Shown here piece by piece: positions 7,401 through 13,316 of a stretch of 14,279 bases of DNA. The notes beneath the pieces are model-generated. The model had not been told where the DNA came from. It ran no database searches and worked only from the letters and a program-made list of their open reading frames with translations. The position numbers were made by a program, and so were the translations under genes. Position 1 is the stretch's first letter. Each line of letters starts with the position of its first letter. This stretch comes from Chloroflexota bacterium (GTDB lineage: Bacteria > Chloroflexota > Limnocylindria > Limnocylindrales > CSP1-4): NCBI GenBank assembly GCA_017882025.1, contig JADGQG010000028.1:1-14279 (forward strand), read 5' to 3'.

Positions 7401-8116
7401 GCAGCCGCTCCCGCCACGAGGGCCCACCCGATCCCGGCGACCAGCAGGGCCAGGCCACTGGCGAGCGCGACGGCGGCCGCGATCGGACGCGCCCGCGCCC
7501 CGTCCGCGAGGACGCGCATCGCCTCCTCGCGCTCAAGCGTGCAGACGACGAGCGGCCGGCCGGTCCCGCTCGTCATCTGCACCGCGCCATCGGCGCCGAT
7601 GACCGGCACGCCGAGGACCGACGCGTGCTCCACGGAGGAGAGCTGCTCGATCCGGAGCCGGACGGGCGTCTCCGGCGGCAGCCTCATCGTGAGCTGGTCC
7701 GCGACCTCGGCCGCGATCCCGAGGGATTCCCTGACGAGCGTCACGAGGCCCTCGTCGAGCGCCTCGGCTTCCACGCCTGCCTCGTCGAGGCCCTCGCGAA
7801 GGCGAAACGGGACCAGCTGGCGCTGCTCGTCGAGGACGCGCCACCCGCCCCGGAGTCGCGCCTCGACGCGCCGGCGGCGGAAGACCAGCGGGCGGTCGTG
7901 CTCGTCCGGGAACTCGTCGTCCGCATCCAGGCGTCCTTCGATTCGCACGTAGCGTCGAATCCCGGTCGACGCCAGGTCCCGGGCGGCGGCGAGGGTCACG
8001 ACCGGCGTCACGGCGAGGAGACGTCCCACCCGGACGCGCGGCCCGTACGATCGGAGGAGGAGCGTGCCGATCGCGATCGCGACGATCCCGGCAGCGATCA
8101 CGAGCAGGGGGGTCAC
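7397..8116 (-). CDS. Two-TM membrane protein with GIDE-like domain
   Basis: A 239-residue protein with an N-terminal helix (about 4-22), a soluble middle domain (about 28-205) and a C-terminal helix (about 211-235). The middle contains V-R-I-E-G-R (57-62), then P-L-V-F-R-R-R-R-V-E (76-85), a region ending in L-P-P-E-T, and a late R-P-L-V-V-C-T (187-193). This layout resembles bacterial members of the GIDE family (PF12483), whose eukaryotic relative MUL1 is a mitochondrial E3 ligase; no RING domain is present here. The family call is by pattern and is tentative. GTG 8116 is the chosen start: a TACCAT box ends 8 nt before it and no Shine-Dalgarno is visible, as expected for a leaderless mRNA. 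An upstream ATG (8314) would add 66 low-complexity residues. Confidence 0.65.
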   Translation of the reverse strand: MTPLLVIAAGIVAIAIGTLLLRSYGPRVRVGRLLAVTPVVTLAAARDLASTGIRRYVRIEGRLDADDEFPDEHDRPLVFRRRRVEARLRGGWRVLDEQRQLVPFRLREGLDEAGVEAEALDEGLVTLVRESLGIAAEVADQLTMRLPPETPVRLRIEQLSSVEHASVLGVPVIGADGAVQMTSGTGRPLVVCTLEREEAMRVLADGARARPIAAAVALASGLALLVAGIGWALVAGAAA

Positions 8117-8124
8117 GGGCGGGG

Positions 8125-8130
8125 ATGGTA
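8125..8130 (-). promoter_or_regulatory. Candidate leaderless -10 box (TACCAT)
   Basis: On the minus strand TACCAT lies 8 nt before GTG 8116. A transcription start 7-8 nt downstream would fall on or next to the start codon. The same geometry recurs before three other genes in this window, which raises its credibility. Confidence 0.45.
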
Positions 8131-8216
8131 GCAGTGGCGGGGGCGAGCCGCCCTCGCAGTGAGCCGCCGTGGCCAAGCTCGGCCAAGGCGCTGAGAGCGG
8201 CGGGCACGAAACGACC

Positions 8217-8230
8217 CGGAGGAACCTCCG
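8217..8230. repeat. 14-bp perfect inverted repeat
   Basis: CGGAGG and CCTCCG are separated by AA. The repeat lies about 87 bp upstream of the candidate -10 box of the GIDE-like gene and 170 bp past the stop of the gene at 8401. It could be an operator half-site pair or a weak RNA hairpin. A palindrome this short can arise by chance in such GC-rich DNA. Confidence 0.3.
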
Positions 8231-8400
8231 CGTCGCGTGGACCTCGGCCGTGAAGCCTCCGCCGTTAGCGAGCTCATGACCCCTCCGGGTCGACGTCAAC
8301 GCTACGCGTCGCAACCGGAACGGTCAACGTCCGCCGTCCACCAAAGTGCCGGCCCCGGTGCCGGTTGTCCACATGGCGTCCACCGCCGGGTGTTCGCGCC

Positions 8401-8973
8401 TCAGGCCGGCGAGCGTCCCGTGGCCGGATCGAGCGCCGAGACCAGGCCCGCGTAGCTCGTCAGGACCAGGCGTCCGCCGATCAGCTCGGCCTCGGCGACG
8501 ACGTCGGAGTGGCCGACGCGCCAGCTGACCTCGCCGTCCGCCTCCAGCGCGAACGTCTCGATCTCGGCCTGGACCAGGACGTGCGGCAGCCGCGACGAGC
8601 CCAGGACGGCCAGGACCGGCGATCCGGACCGATGCGACCAGCGCAGCTCGCCGGTCCGGACGGCCAGCCCGTACGTCACGAAGCCGTACTTCACGACCAG
8701 CAGGCCGGCGGTGTCCCAGGCCACGCCGGCGGGCACGTCGAAGATCGGCGAGGCGAGACGCGCGGCCCATGCCCCCGCCGGGCCCTCGGCGCGGAGCTCG
8801 GCGCGGCAGAGCCGCTCGAACGCGGAACCGGCGCGGTCCCCGTACTCGAAGAGCTCGCCGCCGGCCTCGGAGAGGGCGAAGACGGCATCGCCGTCCCCGG
8901 TCCCGGCCCAGCGGTAGCGGACCCGGATGCCTCCCGGGTACCCGACGACGGCCTGCTGCGCCTCGGCGGTCAC
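8401..8973 (-). CDS. Small beta-propeller-like (PQQ/WD-type) protein, function unknown
   Basis: A 190-residue soluble protein with no signal peptide or membrane helix. The second half reads like blades of a PQQ-type propeller: strands such as GLLVVKYGFVTYGLAVRTGELRWS (about 91-113), then HVLVQAEIETFALEADGEVSW, then GGRLVLTSYAGLVSALDPATG. Each pairs a 'value' strand with an 'x-T/D-G-x' turn. There are only about three blades, too few for a closed propeller, so it may oligomerise or be a different beta fold. GTG 8973 overlaps the upstream deacylase stop in a GTGA, which fixes the start and implies coupled translation. No enzymatic residues are recognisable. Confidence 0.65.
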   Translation of the reverse strand: MTAEAQQAVVGYPGGIRVRYRWAGTGDGDAVFALSEAGGELFEYGDRAGSAFERLCRAELRAEGPAGAWAARLASPIFDVPAGVAWDTAGLLVVKYGFVTYGLAVRTGELRWSHRSGSPVLAVLGSSRLPHVLVQAEIETFALEADGEVSWRVGHSDVVAEAELIGGRLVLTSYAGLVSALDPATGRSPA

Positions 8974-9587
8974 GTCCCGGGTGTCGCGAGCCCGCTGGGT
9001 CGCGGGCCCGGCGCGTCGGCCTGTATGGCCGGCGTGCCCGCCCGTGCATCCGCTGGCGAGATCTCGGCGATCTCCGCAACGGTCGCGTTCGTGAGCGCCC
9101 GCAACGCCGCGGGCGAGACGGGAAAGACCGAGCGGTCGTGGCCCGCCGCCGCCCATATCTCCGGGTAGCGGCCGAGGTCCGGATCCATCACCACCCGAAC
9201 TGGCCGCGGATGGCCGAGGGGCGGAATTCCACCGATCGAGAAGCCGGTCAGCTCGCGCGCCTCGCGCGCCGTGGCGCGCCGGATGCGCGCCTCGCCGGTC
9301 ACGGCAGCCAGGAGCGCGACGTTCACGCGGTTCGTCCCGGCCGCCAGGCAGATGATGGGTTCGTCCCGGCTGTCGCCGCGGGGCGCGACGAACACGAGCG
9401 ACTTCACGATCTGCGCCTGCTCCACGCCGAGCGCGCGCGCGGCGTCCGCTGCCGTGTGCGTCGTGTCGGCCAGCCGGTGAATCTCGAGGCGCACGCCCCT
9501 CCGGGCGGCCGCGTCCAGGACGCGACGAACAGCCGGATCGAGATCGGTCGGGTCTGCAGGCGCTCGCGGATCGACGGGGTCGGGCAC
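8970..9587 (-). CDS. YbaK/ProX-type aminoacyl-tRNA deacylase
   Basis: A 205-residue member of the YbaK/EbsC family (PF04073), which hydrolyses mischarged aminoacyl-tRNAs such as Cys- or Ala-tRNA(Pro) in trans. The invariant lysine appears in Q-I-V-K-S-L-V-F (Lys62). The glycine-rich site is G-F-S-I-G-G-I-P-P-L-G-H (115-126), close to the GGxPPxGH form seen in stand-alone deacylases. M-D-P-D-L (134-138) and YPEIWAAAGH (141-150) match later family landmarks. The gene starts at GTG 9587 with a TAGACT box 7 nt before it and no Shine-Dalgarno; an ATG at 9623 would place this box inside the gene. It is divergent from the HAD gene and overlaps the propeller-like gene. Exact tRNA specificity cannot be read. 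Confidence 0.85.
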   Translation of the reverse strand: MPDPVDPRAPADPTDLDPAVRRVLDAAARRGVRLEIHRLADTTHTAADAARALGVEQAQIVKSLVFVAPRGDSRDEPIICLAAGTNRVNVALLAAVTGEARIRRATAREARELTGFSIGGIPPLGHPRPVRVVMDPDLGRYPEIWAAAGHDRSVFPVSPAALRALTNATVAEIAEISPADARAGTPAIQADAPGPRPSGLATPGT

Positions 9588-9594
9588 GGTCGCG

Positions 9595-9600
9595 AGTCTA
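9595..9600 (-). promoter_or_regulatory. Candidate leaderless -10 box (TAGACT)
   Basis: On the minus strand TAGACT ends 7 nt before GTG 9587. No ribosome-binding sequence fits in between, so the mRNA would begin at or near the start codon. It sits back to back with the TACGAT box at 9647-9652 in a compact divergent promoter region. Confidence 0.45.
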
Positions 9601-9646
9601 GCATCGGGCGAGCCGGCCTCCATCGGGCGTGCCGGCCGCGACCCGC

Positions 9647-9652
9647 TACGAT
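9647..9652 (+). promoter_or_regulatory. Candidate leaderless -10 box (TACGAT)
   Basis: TACGAT ends 8 nt before GTG 9661 of the HAD gene, and no Shine-Dalgarno lies between. The spacing matches the TACCAT and TAGACT boxes on the other strand and the TATCCT box at 14134. Confidence 0.45.
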
Positions 9653-9660
9653 TCGCGGTC

Positions 9661-10296
9661 GTGCGCGCAGTCCTCTTCGACTGGGATGGAACCCTCGTCG
9701 ACACGCTCCCGTTCATGTACGCCGCGACGGAGCTCGTCATGGCGGAGTCCGGCGTGGCGATCACGTGGGACGAGTATCGGCGCCACTTCACGCCCGACTG
9801 GCGCCTGCTCTACCGCCGGTTCCGACTGCCGGAGGAGGCCATCGAGTCGGTCGGTGACCGCTGGTGGTCGCTTTATCGGGGTCGCGACGACGCCGCGCTC
9901 CTCCCGGGCGCCGCGGATGCGCTTCGACGTCTCGCCGGCGCAGGCCTTGCGCTGGGGATCGTCACGGCCGGCCGTCGCGAGAGCGTGGAACCCCAGCTCG
10001 AGCGGCACGGAGTTGCCGGGCTCCTCCCGGCTCGCGTCTTCGGCGACGACCGGTTCGAGCCGAAGCCGGATCCCGCCGGCCTCCGCCACGCGCTGGACGT
10101 GCTGGGTCTTGCCGACCGTGCCTCGGAGACTGCGTATGTCGGCGATGCGCTCGACGACATGCGGATGGCCGTGGCGGCCGGCGCGCGCGGAATCGGGATT
10201 CGGAGCGACCTCGCGACGGACGTCGAGCTGCGCGACGCCGGCGCGAGCGAGGTCGTTGGTTCCGTGGCCGACTGGGTCGCGAGCCTCCTGGGCTGA
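9661..10296 (+). CDS. HAD-superfamily phosphatase (phosphoglycolate phosphatase-like)
   Basis: A 211-residue HAD hydrolase with a helical cap of the subclass seen in phosphoglycolate phosphatase and beta-phosphoglucomutase. Catalytic motifs are intact: F-D-W-D-G-T (6-11; nucleophile Asp7, acid/base Asp9), motif II V-T-A-G (Thr102), motif III Lys135 in E-P-K-P-D-P, and motif IV V-G-D-A-L-D-D (160-166, Asp162 and Asp166 for Mg2+). The cap covers about residues 15-80. The usual role is hydrolysis of a small phosphate ester in the cytosol; the substrate cannot be told. GTG 9661 follows a -10-like box by 8 nt. The thiamine operon begins about 40 nt after its stop with its own promoter, so a link to thiamine phosphates is possible but unproven. 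Confidence 0.87.
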   Translation: MRAVLFDWDGTLVDTLPFMYAATELVMAESGVAITWDEYRRHFTPDWRLLYRRFRLPEEAIESVGDRWWSLYRGRDDAALLPGAADALRRLAGAGLALGIVTAGRRESVEPQLERHGVAGLLPARVFGDDRFEPKPDPAGLRHALDVLGLADRASETAYVGDALDDMRMAVAAGARGIGIRSDLATDVELRDAGASEVVGSVADWVASLLG

Positions 10297-10336
10297 GCGG
10301 ATCCGGCTGGCCTGAGCGCAACGAGGCGCCGGGGTG

Positions 10337-10342
10337 TAGATT
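10337..10342 (+). promoter_or_regulatory. Candidate -10 box of the thiamine operon
   Basis: TAGATT lies 37 nt before the 5' strand of the TPP aptamer. Transcription from about 10349 would include the whole riboswitch. No clear -35 is seen. Confidence 0.45.
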
Positions 10343-10378
10343 CGCCGCGCCGGTAGGAGCCCGGCGCAATCGAAGATG

Positions 10379-10466
10379 GGACAGGGGAGCGCCTCGCGGC
10401 GCTGAGAGTGCGGTCAAACCGCAGACCCTCGGAACCTGATCCGGGTCATGCCGGCGAAGGGAGTCC
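10379..10466 (+). ncRNA. TPP riboswitch (THI element)
   Basis: This matches the conserved thiamine pyrophosphate aptamer (RF00059). The core strings are GGGGAGC (10384-10390), GCTGAGAGTGCGG (10401-10413), ACCGCAGACCC (10418-10428), GGAACCTGATCCGGGTCATG (10431-10450) and CCGGCGAAGGGAG (10451-10463). P1 can form from GGAC (10379-10382) with GTCC (10463-10466). GCGCC/GGCGC and TGCGGT/ACCGCA make two stems, and P5 is CCGG-GTCATG-CCGG (10441-10454). The genes downstream, a thiamine kinase and transporter, are classic TPP targets. No terminator with a U-tract is visible before the coding region, so control is probably on translation: AAGGGAG (10457-10463) is buried in the ligand-bound fold. Confidence 0.95.
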
Positions 10467-11236
10467 AGTGGAGCGCCTCCGTCCCCCCACCCGACGGAGG
10501 CGTTCCGATTCCTGATCCCGGTTCTGGCCGCGCCCGGCACGCGATCCTCGTCGGCGACGGCGACGTGCCCGCGCGCGCGATGCTCGATGCCGCCTGGCCC
10601 GGTTGGGCTGCGGACGTGGATCTCGTCATCGCGGCGGACGGTGGCGCGCGGAAGGCTGACCGGGCGGGCCTCGTGCCCCAGCTCGTGGTGGGCGACGGCG
10701 ATTCGCTCGGGGAGTCCGGGCTGGCCGAGATCCGCGCGGCGGGGATCCCGCTGGAGGGTGCCGCCGCGGCCAAGGACGAATCGGACCTGGAGCTGGCGGT
10801 TCTCGCGGCGGTGGCGCGCGGCGCCGTGCACCTGACGATCCTGGGCGCCATGGGAGGCCCCCGTTTCGACCACGCCCTCGCGAACGCGTGGCTGCTGGCG
10901 CATCCCGCGCTGGATGGGCGAACGGCCGTGCTCCTCGACGCGCGGACTCGGGTCCGGCTGCTCTCCTCGCGGGCCGCACGTGGCGCCGTGGCCGCGGGGC
11001 GGGCAGAGGCCATCCTCGCCGGCGCCCCCGGCGACCTCGTCTCGCTCTTCCCGTTCGGGGCGGACGCCGTGGGCGTCACGACCGAGGGGCTCGCGTATCC
11101 GCTCCGGGACGAGCCGCTCCGCGCGGGGCCGGCGCGAGGGCTCTCCAACGTCCGCACGGGCACGGAGGCGCGCGTCTCCCTCCGGTCCGGCTGCCTGCTC
11201 ATCGTCGAGACGCGCGACACGGAAGGGAACACGTAA
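10448..11236 (+). CDS. Thiamine pyrophosphokinase
   Basis: Transfers pyrophosphate from ATP to thiamine to make TPP in the cytosol. Family motifs (PF04263) are all recognisable in 262 residues: A-D-G-G-A (63-67), G-D-G-D-S (82-86, usually GDFDS), K-D-E-S-D-L (109-114, usually KDxTD) and G-G-P-R-F-D-H-A-L-A-N (136-146, usually GGRxDHxxAN). The start is a puzzle. In frame, ATG 10448 is the only standard start before the first strand (HAILVGDGD, 31-39), and it lies in the riboswitch P5 loop. The next, GTG 10565, would delete that strand. GTG 10468 has a good Shine-Dalgarno but needs a one-base shift, perhaps at the C6 run (10483-10488), to join this frame. The coordinates keep the open frame as found. 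The stop overlaps the next ATG by one base. Confidence 0.88.
   Translation: MPAKGVQWSASVPPPDGGVPIPDPGSGRARHAILVGDGDVPARAMLDAAWPGWAADVDLVIAADGGARKADRAGLVPQLVVGDGDSLGESGLAEIRAAGIPLEGAAAAKDESDLELAVLAAVARGAVHLTILGAMGGPRFDHALANAWLLAHPALDGRTAVLLDARTRVRLLSSRAARGAVAAGRAEAILAGAPGDLVSLFPFGADAVGVTTEGLAYPLRDEPLRAGPARGLSNVRTGTEARVSLRSGCLLIVETRDTEGNT
10457..10463 (+). promoter_or_regulatory. Shine-Dalgarno inside the 3' edge of the riboswitch
   Basis: AAGGGAG belongs both to the conserved aptamer and to a ribosome-binding site 4 nt before GTG 10468. TPP binding would hide it. GTG 10468 is not in the kinase frame: it opens a 15-codon frame ending at TGA 10513-10515. Confidence 0.45.
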
Positions 11237-11817
11237 TGGCCATATCCGCGGACGCTCCCGCCGTCGCGCTGCCGGATCCTCGTTGGCGCACGCGTGACAT
11301 CCTCGTCACCGCCGTTCTCGGCGTGGCGTTCGGCGTCGTCTTCTGGTTCTGGAACAACCTCGCCTGGAGCTTCCTGGCGCCGCTCGGCCCGTTCCAGAAT
11401 CTCTTCTATGCCGTCTGGCTCATCCCGGCGGTCCTCGCGCCGCTGATCGTGCGGAAGCCGGGCGCCGCGCTCTTCGCCGAGCTGCTGGCCGCCGGCGTGT
11501 CGGTGATCGCCGGCTCTCCGTGGAGTCTCGACGTGCTGCTCTCTGGCTTCGTGCAGGGCGCGGCGGCCGAGCTGGTCTTCGCATTCAGCCTCTACCGGGC
11601 GTGGGGGTTGCCCGTCCTCGCGATCGCCGCGCTGGCCTCGGCGACGGCCGCATGGATCCACGACTGGGTCATCTACTACCCGACGGTGGCGGTCGAGACC
11701 CAGCTGTTGGTCGGTGCCGCGATGGGCGTTTCCGCTCTGGTCATCGTCGGGTTCGGCTCGCTCATGCTTGCCCGAGCGCTCCGCCGGGCCGGGGTCCTGG
11801 AAGGTTTCCCACGCTGA
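11236..11817 (+). CDS. ykoE: ECF transporter S component, YkoE family (thiamine/HMP)
   Basis: A 193-residue integral membrane protein with five or six hydrophobic segments (about 21-40, 53-73, 78-94, 99-120, 123-145 and 155-180). YkoE proteins are the substrate-binding subunits of the YkoEDC energy-coupling factor transporter for thiamine or its hydroxymethylpyrimidine moiety. Family-like features are the aromatic stretch W-F-W-N-N (37-41), the polar F-V-Q-G-A-A-A-E-L segment (105-113) and W-I-H-D-W near 140-144. GGAAGGGA lies 7 nt before ATG 11236, and the ATG overlaps the kinase stop (TAATG). The downstream ATPase and EcfT-type genes confirm the family. Because a thiamine kinase leads the operon, whole thiamine is a reasonable guess for the substrate. 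Confidence 0.87.
   Translation: MAISADAPAVALPDPRWRTRDILVTAVLGVAFGVVFWFWNNLAWSFLAPLGPFQNLFYAVWLIPAVLAPLIVRKPGAALFAELLAAGVSVIAGSPWSLDVLLSGFVQGAAAELVFAFSLYRAWGLPVLAIAALASATAAWIHDWVIYYPTVAVETQLLVGAAMGVSALVIVGFGSLMLARALRRAGVLEGFPR
11799..11804 (+). promoter_or_regulatory. Shine-Dalgarno supporting a CTG start for ykoD
   Basis: GGAAGG ends 9 nt before CTG 11814. No ATG, GTG or TTG in the ATPase frame lies near the start of its conserved fold, so this site helps decide the start. Confidence 0.5.
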
Positions 11818-13316
11818 GGAGAGGACCCAGCGCAGGAACCGGCACAAGCGGCCCAGGCGCGATCCGTGCCCGCGACGTCGGGGTTACGTACGATGGCGCC
11901 GCGGCCGCGGCGGTCGCCGACGTCACGTTCGACCTTCCCGCGGGCGGCTGTCTCCTGATCGTCGGGCCGTCCGGCTCGGGGAAGAGCACGCTGGCCCGGG
12001 CGATCGCAGGGCTGGTGCCGGGTGCGATCCCGGGGCGCCTCGATGGTGAGCTTGTGGTGGGTGGGCGCGTTGCTGGACGCGACCCCCAGGCGCTGGTCGC
12101 CCGGCAGGTCGGGATCGTCTTCCAGGACCCGGGGAGCCAGCTGGTCATGGAGCGCGTGGACGACGAGGTCGCGTTCGGCCTCGAGAGCCTCGGGTGGCCG
12201 GCCGGGGAGATGCGGGCGCGTGTCCCGGAGGCGCTCGCCGAGCTCGGCCTCGCCGGCTTCGGGCGACGACGCACCGCACGACTCTCGGGCGGCGAGCAGC
12301 AGCGCCTCGCCATCGCCGGGGCCCTCGCGCCGGCCCCGGGGATCCTGGTCCTCGACGAGCCGACCGCAAACCTGGACCCCGACGGGACCCGCGAGCTGGC
12401 GGCCCGACTCGCGGCAATGCGCGCGGCCCGTTCGACGACGATCGTCCTCGTCGAGCATCATGCCGACCTCGTGTGGCCGCTCGCCGACCTTGTGCTCGCC
12501 CTTGGGCCAGACGGCCGGCCGATCGCCCTTGGCCCTCCCGGGGCCCTGCTGGAGCACCACGCGGCCGGGCTCGCGGCCGCCGGCATCTGGCTTCCGGATT
12601 CGTTCGGGCCGGTGACCGCGGCCGCTGCGCGGCCTGATGCGCCACGCCCCGAGCCGGCCGCCGGCCGGCTGCTGGTCGAGGTCCGCGGGGTCGGATTTGC
12701 CTGGGACCACGCGCGGCCGATTCTCCGCACGATGGACCTCTACATCTGCGCCGGCGACCGAGTGGCCATGCTCGGCCCGAACGGCATTGGCAAGTCAACG
12801 CTGGGGCGGATCGTGAGCGGGCTCCTGCGCCCGACGGCGGGGAGCGTACGGCTTGCCGGCAGCGACCCTGCCCGGCTTCCGGCCAAGGAGCTGGCCCGCC
12901 TCGTCGGCTACGTCTTCCAGGACCCGGAACGCCAGTTCGTCGCCGCGACGGTTCGGGCAGAGATGGAAGCGGGCCTCGATGTCTCAGAGCGGGCCGGCGT
13001 CGCCGAGGTCGCCGCCACGCTCGGTCTCCCGCTCGAGGTGTTCGGGGACCGCAGCCCGTACACCCTCTCCGGGGGCGAGCAGCGACGCCTTTCCCTCGCC
13101 CCGGCCCTCGCTCGGCGGCCACGCCTCCTCGTGCTCGACGAGCCGACGTATGGGCAGGACCGCCACGGCTACGATCGGCTCATCGACTTCTTCCGGGCGC
13201 GCCTCGGCAGTGGGACGGCCATCCTCGTCGCGACTCACGACCTGCGCCTCGTGGCCGATCTCGGCGCACGAGCGTTCGTGCTCGGCGCGACCTCGAGCGG
13301 CGCGGTCGCCGCGTGA
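11814..13316 (+). CDS. ykoD: ECF transporter ATPase with two fused ABC domains (YkoD)
   Basis: Energy-coupling ATPase of the YkoEDC importer, a tandem fusion of two ABC modules as usual for YkoD (about 490 residues; 500 here). Module 1: Walker A GPSGSGKST (51-59), Gln104, signature LSGGEQQR (157-164), Walker B ILVLDE (177-182), His215. Module 2 (from about 285): GPNGIGKST (321-329), Gln369, LSGGEQRR (418-425), LLVLDE (438-443), His475. Both ATP sites look competent. The proposed start is CTG 11814, in a CTGA overlap with the ykoE stop and 9 nt after GGAAGG. The next in-frame ATG upstream (about 11652) lies deep inside ykoE, and none lies downstream before the fold begins at about residue 16 (AIRARDVGVTYDG). 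The stop overlaps ykoC in a GTGA. Confidence 0.9.
   Translation: MRRGPSAGTGTSGPGAIRARDVGVTYDGAAAAAVADVTFDLPAGGCLLIVGPSGSGKSTLARAIAGLVPGAIPGRLDGELVVGGRVAGRDPQALVARQVGIVFQDPGSQLVMERVDDEVAFGLESLGWPAGEMRARVPEALAELGLAGFGRRRTARLSGGEQQRLAIAGALAPAPGILVLDEPTANLDPDGTRELAARLAAMRAARSTTIVLVEHHADLVWPLADLVLALGPDGRPIALGPPGALLEHHAAGLAAAGIWLPDSFGPVTAAAARPDAPRPEPAAGRLLVEVRGVGFAWDHARPILRTMDLYICAGDRVAMLGPNGIGKSTLGRIVSGLLRPTAGSVRLAGSDPARLPAKELARLVGYVFQDPERQFVAATVRAEMEAGLDVSERAGVAEVAATLGLPLEVFGDRSPYTLSGGEQRRLSLAPALARRPRLLVLDEPTYGQDRHGYDRLIDFFRARLGSGTAILVATHDLRLVADLGARAFVLGATSSGAVAA

Larger units (their letters stand above)
8117..8400. other. Non-coding gap with a small palindrome
   Basis: No ORF with plausible protein character was found on either strand, and no tRNA, SRP RNA or recognisable riboswitch was identified. 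It holds the TACCAT box at 8125-8130 and a perfect inverted repeat CGGAGG-AA-CCTCCG at 8217-8230. A weaker GCGAG/CTCGC stem sits at 8143-8157. It probably serves as the upstream regulatory region of the GIDE-like gene and the 3' flank of the deacylase/propeller pair. Confidence 0.5.

Noticed and set aside
8117..8400. Possible tRNA, SRP RNA or c-di-GMP riboswitch in the gap
   Set aside because: No TPsiC arm, SRP-conserved GGAAG loop or GEMM core was found on either strand.
8237..8455. A 72-codon plus-strand frame in the 8117-8400 gap
   Set aside because: No ribosome site, no hydrophobic or domain pattern, and it runs into the antisense of the propeller-like gene.
10414..11847. A 477-codon minus-strand frame over the kinase and ykoE
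   Set aside because: Low-complexity Arg/Ser/Ala sequence opposite two genes with solid family motifs and a riboswitch; treated as shadow coding.
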